NCBI RefSeq assembly: GCF_900114875.1
Contig: NZ_FPKW01000020.1
Location: 1 to 64,000 of the forward strand
DNA from: Chryseobacterium limigenitum
GTDB lineage: Bacteria; Bacteroidota; Bacteroidia; Flavobacteriales; Weeksellaceae
DNA length: 64,000 bases
Reading direction: 5' to 3'
Part shown: piece after piece, positions 59,694 through 64,000 of the stretch
How positions within the stretch are numbered: position 1 is the first letter of the stretch
Layout: every line of letters starts with the position of its first letter
Notes under the pieces: model-generated
Database searches by the model: none
Told to the model about the DNA's origin: nothing
What the model saw: only the letters and a program-made list of their open reading frames with translations
Made by a program: the position numbers and the translations under genes

Positions 59694-60620
59694 ATGAAAA
59701 AAATAAAAATAAAAGTTCCTGCAACAGTCGCGAATTTGGTTTGCGGCTTCGATATTTTGGGGATGGCAATCAACCAGCCTTATGATGAAATGGAAATAAA
59801 ATTACTGGAAGCTCCCGACATTGTTATAAAACACACAGATAATTTCGGGCTCCCTGAAAAAGCGGAAGAAAATGTTGCCGGAGTCGTCCTTTTAAAAATT
59901 CAGGAACATTTAAAGCTTAAAAATGGTTTTGAAGTAACTATTCATAAAAATATAAAACCGGGAAGTGGGCTCGGCTCCAGTGCGGCTAGCGCCGCCGGAG
60001 CCGCTTTTGGAGCCAATGCTTTATTAGGAAATCTTCTGTCTCAAAACGAAATGATTCATTTTGCAATGTTTGGAGAAGAATTAGCCTCCGGAGTGAGACA
60101 TGCAGATAATATTGCTCCGTGTCTTTTGGGCGGAATAACATTAGTGAAATCAGCCGATCCTATTGATGTTATCCCGTTAAACTGTCCCAATCTCTTTGTT
60201 GCAGCGGTACATCCGCAGGTTGAAGTGAAAACATCTGATGCAAGACAGATCTTAAAGAAAAATATTTTGCTTAGAGATGCTGTACAACAATGGGGAAATA
60301 TTGCAGGATTGGTAGCCGGAATTGAAAAAAACGACCATGCTTTGATCGCAAGAAGCCTGAACGATGTCATTATAGAACCTGTCCGAAGTATTTTGATTCC
60401 GAAATTTGATGACGTTAAAGCTAAAAGTTTACAGCTTGAAGCTTTAGGTGGTGGAATTTCCGGTTCCGGCCCTTCTATTTTTATGCTGACAGAAAAGGAA
60501 GAAACTGCACAGAAAATTGCTGAAATGATGAAATCAATTTACGATGAAATTGATATTGACAGCTTCGTGTATGTCTCAAAAATCAATCCCGCAGGAATTG
60601 AAATCATTAGTGAAGATTAG
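59694..60620 (+). CDS. thrB: Homoserine kinase
   Basis: A 308-residue GHMP-family kinase phosphorylating homoserine. VPATVANLVCGFDILGMAIN opens the domain. The ATP-binding motif is KPGSGLGSSAASAAGAAFGA, and LEALGGGISGSGPSIFMLTE is the third GHMP motif. It starts 10 bp after thrA and ends 25 bp before thrC, forming a single operon. Confidence 0.95.
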   Translation: MKKIKIKVPATVANLVCGFDILGMAINQPYDEMEIKLLEAPDIVIKHTDNFGLPEKAEENVAGVVLLKIQEHLKLKNGFEVTIHKNIKPGSGLGSSAASAAGAAFGANALLGNLLSQNEMIHFAMFGEELASGVRHADNIAPCLLGGITLVKSADPIDVIPLNCPNLFVAAVHPQVEVKTSDARQILKKNILLRDAVQQWGNIAGLVAGIEKNDHALIARSLNDVIIEPVRSILIPKFDDVKAKSLQLEALGGGISGSGPSIFMLTEKEETAQKIAEMMKSIYDEIDIDSFVYVSKINPAGIEIISED

Positions 60621-60645
60621 AATTAACTCAAATAAAACCAAGACA

Positions 60646-61950
60646 ATGATTTATTATAATTTAAAAGATAAAAAAGAACAGGTTAATTTTAAAACTGCCA
60701 CTATTAAAGGTCAGGGAAATGAAAAAGGCCTGTTTTTTCCCGAAAACATTCCTCAGTTTGAGAAGAATTTTATTGAAAATTTAACTCAATTCTCTGATGA
60801 AGAAATTGCATTTCGATGCATGAAAGACTTCGTTGGTGATGAGATCCCTGAATCATTATTAAAAGAAATAGTTAGAGAAACAATCAATTTTGAGATTCCA
60901 TTGAAAAAAATCAATGATAAAATCTCTGTTTTAGAACTTTTTCATGGTCCTACACTGGCGTTTAAAGATATTGGGGCTCGATTTATGAGTCAGTGCCTAT
61001 CCTATTTTTTAAAGGATGAAGATAAGAAAGTTACCGTTTTGGTAGCAACTTCAGGAGATACAGGAGGTGCAGTTGCTCATGGTTTTTATAAAACTCCGGG
61101 AGTAAGTGTGGTGATTTTATATCCAAAAAACAGAGTGAGTCCGGTTCAGGAAAAGCAACTGACCGCATTGGGAGAAAATATTTCAGCCATTGAGGTTAAC
61201 GGAACTTTTGATGACTGTCAAAATATGGTGAAACAGGCTTTTTCTGACCAGAAAATTAACTCAAATTTATTTTTAACATCAGCCAATTCCATCAATGTAG
61301 CGAGATGGCTTCCCCAGCAGATTTATTATCTTTTAGCTTTAAAACAATGGCAAAAAAATAACAATGAAAATCCTGTAATTTGTGTTCCGAGTGGAAATTT
61401 CGGGAATATTTGTGCAGGAATTTTGGCACATTTCAGAGGATTACCTGTGGAACATTTTATTGCGGCCTGTAATGAAAATGATGTTGTTCCCAATTATTTA
61501 AATACTCAAAAATTAGAATATAAAGATACCGTTGCAACACTCTCAAATGCGATGGATGTTGGGAATCCAAGTAATTTTGTGCGGATTTTAGAACTTTTTC
61601 ATCATCAATTTAATGATCTCAAAAATAAAATTTCAGGGTATTCCATTAATGATAATGAAACTTTAAAAACCATTTCGGAGGTTTACAAAAATCACGGATA
61701 TACGCTGGAACCTCACGGTGCAGTTGCTTTTGCTTCGTTAGAAAAATATTTAGAAGAAAATCCTGATAAAAAAGGCTTCATTCTAGGTACGGCTCATACT
61801 GTAAAGTTTCCTGATGCGGTAGAAAAAGCTACCAATATGAAAATTGAAGTGCCAGAATCATTAGCTGAATTAATGAAGAAAGAGAAAAAAACTGTTGAAA
61901 TTAACGCAGATTTTGAAGAATTAAAACGATTTTTGCTTGATCAAAATTAA
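60646..61950 (+). CDS. thrC: Threonine synthase
   Basis: A 434-residue PLP enzyme converting O-phosphohomoserine to threonine. The ATG at 60646 (MIYYNLKDKKEQVNFKTATI) is chosen because the longer frame overlaps thrB by 77 bp without family support. ELFHGPTLAFKDIGARFMSQ holds the PLP lysine, TSGDTGGAVAHGFYKTPGVS the phosphate loop, and ANSINVARWLPQQIYYLLAL and PSGNFGNICAGILA are typical. It is the last thr gene. Confidence 0.95.
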   Translation: MIYYNLKDKKEQVNFKTATIKGQGNEKGLFFPENIPQFEKNFIENLTQFSDEEIAFRCMKDFVGDEIPESLLKEIVRETINFEIPLKKINDKISVLELFHGPTLAFKDIGARFMSQCLSYFLKDEDKKVTVLVATSGDTGGAVAHGFYKTPGVSVVILYPKNRVSPVQEKQLTALGENISAIEVNGTFDDCQNMVKQAFSDQKINSNLFLTSANSINVARWLPQQIYYLLALKQWQKNNNENPVICVPSGNFGNICAGILAHFRGLPVEHFIAACNENDVVPNYLNTQKLEYKDTVATLSNAMDVGNPSNFVRILELFHHQFNDLKNKISGYSINDNETLKTISEVYKNHGYTLEPHGAVAFASLEKYLEENPDKKGFILGTAHTVKFPDAVEKATNMKIEVPESLAELMKKEKKTVEINADFEELKRFLLDQN

Positions 61951-61955
61951 AAACA

Positions 61956-62324
61956 ATGAGCAAAATCTATCTTGAAGATATAAAAATATATGCCCATCAT
62001 GGAGTTCTGCCAGAAGAAAATATCATCGGAACTTACTATATATTGAATCTGGAACTTCATACGGATTTATGGAAAGCTTCAGAATCGGATGATTTGAAGG
62101 ATACTATTAGTTATGCTGATATTAACGCGATCGTTCACGATGAAATGAATATTAAATCTAAATTGTTGGAACATGTTGCAGGAAGAATTATTTCAAAAAT
62201 TCATGAAAAATTTTCTCAGATTTCTTATATTAAATTAAAAATCACCAAAACTGCTCCCCCAATGCAGGGCGAAATGAAAGGTGCAAGTATTGAACTGGAA
62301 AAAAGTTTTAAACCTGAAAATTAA
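61956..62324 (+). CDS. folB: Dihydroneopterin aldolase
   Basis: A 122-residue tunnel-fold enzyme of folate synthesis producing 6-hydroxymethyl-dihydropterin. IYLEDIKIYAHHGVLPEENI, GTYYILNLELHTDL, TISYADINAIVHDEMN and ISYIKLKITKTAPPMQGEMK match FolB. It starts 5 bp after thrC and is probably part of the same transcript. folK, the next pathway enzyme, is at 18599. Confidence 0.92.
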   Translation: MSKIYLEDIKIYAHHGVLPEENIIGTYYILNLELHTDLWKASESDDLKDTISYADINAIVHDEMNIKSKLLEHVAGRIISKIHEKFSQISYIKLKITKTAPPMQGEMKGASIELEKSFKPEN

Positions 62325-62360
62325 AATATCCTTATTTTCGTATTCTAAAAGCATAAGAAA

Positions 62361-63725
62361 TTGAAATTCATTAAAATATTATTTCTCTTAACGTGTATCC
62401 ATATTTTTGGACAAACCAATGTTGATAATCAATTGGCGGTTTATAATTTTCCGAAGATAAAATCCAGCATTACGATGCCGGTGACTATCCCACTTTCGGA
62501 AATCAATAACATGATCAACGCTTCTGTGAAAGACCTCATTTATCAGGATGATTCTTACACCGATAACAACAATGATCAATTCAAAGTAAAAGTCTGGAAA
62601 ACCCGCGCAATCCGCGTAGTTGGAGGGACTAATCAAAATTTACTGATTGAGGTTCCGTTGAGAATATGGGCAGAAAAAGGCATCGGAACTTTGGGAGTTT
62701 ACACATATCAGAATACCACTTTTGAAACGGTAATGTCTTTCAATACCTCTATAAGTTTTAAAAATAACTGGACCATTGTCACCAATACACAACCTAACGG
62801 TTTTAAATGGGTTACAAAACCTGTTCTGGATTATGGCAAAATTAAAATCCCGATTACTTCTTTAGTTGAAAAAAGCTTAAAAGAGCAACAGGAGAAATTC
62901 TGCAAAACGCTTGACCAGCAAATGGCTACGCAATTGAATTTTCAGCAATATGCGATGATGGCTTGGAATGTTTTTACACAACCTTTTAATATTTCTGAAG
63001 AATACAATACCTGGTTGAAAGTGACACCGATCAATATTAATATTACTCCATTAAAATTTTACGGAAACCAGATCGACACCAATATTGGAATTGATGTGTA
63101 TTCTGAAACTTTTACAGGAAGCAAACCGGAATCTTCACAACCTATAAAAACAGCGAGTAATTTTAACTCAATTCCTGTTTTAGCAGATAAATTTTCACTT
63201 CAGACAACAGCTAATATTCCTTTTACGGAAGCCTCCAATATTGCACGAAAAACTTTTTTAAATAAAGAGTTTGATTTAAAAGGATCTAAAGTAAAAATCA
63301 CTGATATCAGGGTGTATGGGTTAGATAATAAAATCATGATCGAAGCTCAAACGGACGGCTATATAAAAGGAAAAGCCATCATTTCCGGAATTCCTGTGTA
63401 TGACGAAACCAAAAGAAAAATTGTTTTGTCTAATACCAAGTTTAAACTGAAAACCATGAATATTCTTCAAAAAACCGCTTCCGTTTTATTCCAAGGGAAA
63501 ATTGTGAAGATGATTGAAGAAGAATACGGAATTCCTACTCAGGAACTCGAAGAAAATTCAAGAAAAAGCATTGAAGAAGCCTTTAATAAAGAATATTATA
63601 AAGGATTGAATATGAGAGGAAAGGTATTCAGTCTAAAACCAACCAATATCCTTTTAAATCCAACAGGAATTACCGCTGTTATTGACATTAATGCAACTTT
63701 AAAATTGATCGTCAACGGAATGTAA
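62361..63725 (+). CDS. DUF4403 family exported protein
   Basis: A 454-residue protein with signal peptide (KFIKILFLLTCIHIFGQT). It starts at TTG (62361): no in-frame ATG lies near, and the signal peptide begins at this codon. The body is a two-fold repeat of beta-rich units (SSITMPVTIPLSEINNMINA, LLIEVPLRIWAEKGIGTLGV; TTANIPFTEASNIARKTFLN, IMIEAQTDGYIKGKAIISGI) that matches DUF4403, a family of tubular lipid-binding-like folds of unknown function. It precedes an RDD-family gene. Confidence 0.8.
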   Translation: MKFIKILFLLTCIHIFGQTNVDNQLAVYNFPKIKSSITMPVTIPLSEINNMINASVKDLIYQDDSYTDNNNDQFKVKVWKTRAIRVVGGTNQNLLIEVPLRIWAEKGIGTLGVYTYQNTTFETVMSFNTSISFKNNWTIVTNTQPNGFKWVTKPVLDYGKIKIPITSLVEKSLKEQQEKFCKTLDQQMATQLNFQQYAMMAWNVFTQPFNISEEYNTWLKVTPININITPLKFYGNQIDTNIGIDVYSETFTGSKPESSQPIKTASNFNSIPVLADKFSLQTTANIPFTEASNIARKTFLNKEFDLKGSKVKITDIRVYGLDNKIMIEAQTDGYIKGKAIISGIPVYDETKRKIVLSNTKFKLKTMNILQKTASVLFQGKIVKMIEEEYGIPTQELEENSRKSIEEAFNKEYYKGLNMRGKVFSLKPTNILLNPTGITAVIDINATLKLIVNGM

Positions 63726-63761
63726 ATTAAAAAAACTAAATTTAAAACTATAAACTAAACC

Positions 63762-64000
63762 ATGAGAAAACATTTAAGAATCGTAGAAGATCACAGAGCA
63801 GATAAAGGCCTGAGAATTGCCAATTATTTTATAGATCTGATTATTTTTTATATTGTATATTTTGTAATTATTGGTATTTTATTGGCTATAAGCCCTTCAT
63901 TTAATGGGTTTGTTTCCAATATGTCTACTATAACTGACAGGTTGTTGCTTATTGTTTCATACATCCTTTATTCGTTCCTTATTGAAACATTAACTGGCGG
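63762..64000 (+). CDS. RDD family membrane protein, N-terminal part (window edge)
   Basis: The open frame runs from the ATG at 63762 past the right edge. It begins MRKHLRIVEDHRADKGLRIA and has hydrophobic stretches FIDLIIFYIVYFVIIGILLA and RLLLIVSYILYSFLIETL. The R.A.-F.D arrangement in the first helix (RIANYFIDLIIFY) and the following ETLTGG are the RDD signature. Partial, so the complete domain cannot be checked. Confidence 0.8.
   Translation, partial: MRKHLRIVEDHRADKGLRIANYFIDLIIFYIVYFVIIGILLAISPSFNGFVSNMSTITDRLLLIVSYILYSFLIETLTG

Overview
The window is AT-rich DNA from a member of the Bacteroidota, most likely Flavobacteriia and close to Chryseobacterium or a related Weeksellaceae genus. 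This is inferred from four things: type IX secretion (T9SS) cargo and a T9SS plug protein, a DUF4295 gene after rpmB-rpmG, start codons without Shine-Dalgarno sequences, and TAnnTTTG-type -7 boxes close to start codons. No rRNA, tRNA or CRISPR array was seen. Most of the window is ordinary chromosomal core. The unusual content is in small peptides, leader sequences, operators and intergenic repeats.

Layout. 1-1.1 kb: the end of an IS982-family element has cut a DUF2207 gene that sits behind lemA. 1.2-5.5 kb (minus strand): a NIL-domain protein, a permuted papain-like hydrolase, a DUF1801 protein and a large T9SS-sorted protein. 5.8-12.6 kb: aminotransferase, lipoprotein, murB, a decayed cytochrome c peroxidase tail, proC, a VanZ protein and lnt. 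12.8-24.7 kb: an FG-GAP T9SS protein, the rpmB-rpmG-DUF4295 ribosomal operon with ftsY, sppA/folK, a tandem pair of OmpA-like porins, recQ and fmt. 24.8-33.7 kb: RibBA with a degenerate GTP cyclohydrolase half, a flavin monooxygenase, a Pif1-like helicase, gamma carbonic anhydrase, an Nfu-type Fe-S scaffold and hemH.

33.7-36.5 kb is a repeat-dense segment. Two copies of the same inverted-repeat element, in opposite orientations, flank a toxin-antitoxin pair and the T9SS plug gene. 37.3-43.5 kb is a trehalose-use locus: TonB receptor, trehalase and MFS permease, divergent from an AraC regulator. Three DnaA-box-like 9-mers at exact 12-bp spacing follow the regulator. 44.6-51.6 kb is a TetR-controlled RND efflux operon with four copies of one palindromic operator. 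52-56.2 kb holds miaA, yicC, gmk and nadA.

56.2-62.3 kb has three tandem cysteine-rich peptides with double-glycine-like leaders on the minus strand. The thr operon follows on the plus strand (leader peptide, thrA, thrB, thrC), then folB. The window ends with a DUF4403 protein and the start of an RDD membrane protein.

The strongest leads for something under-described are the double-glycine peptide cluster, the thr leader/attenuator, the repeated TetR operator array, the 12-bp-phased DnaA-box cluster and the repeat family around 34-36 kb.
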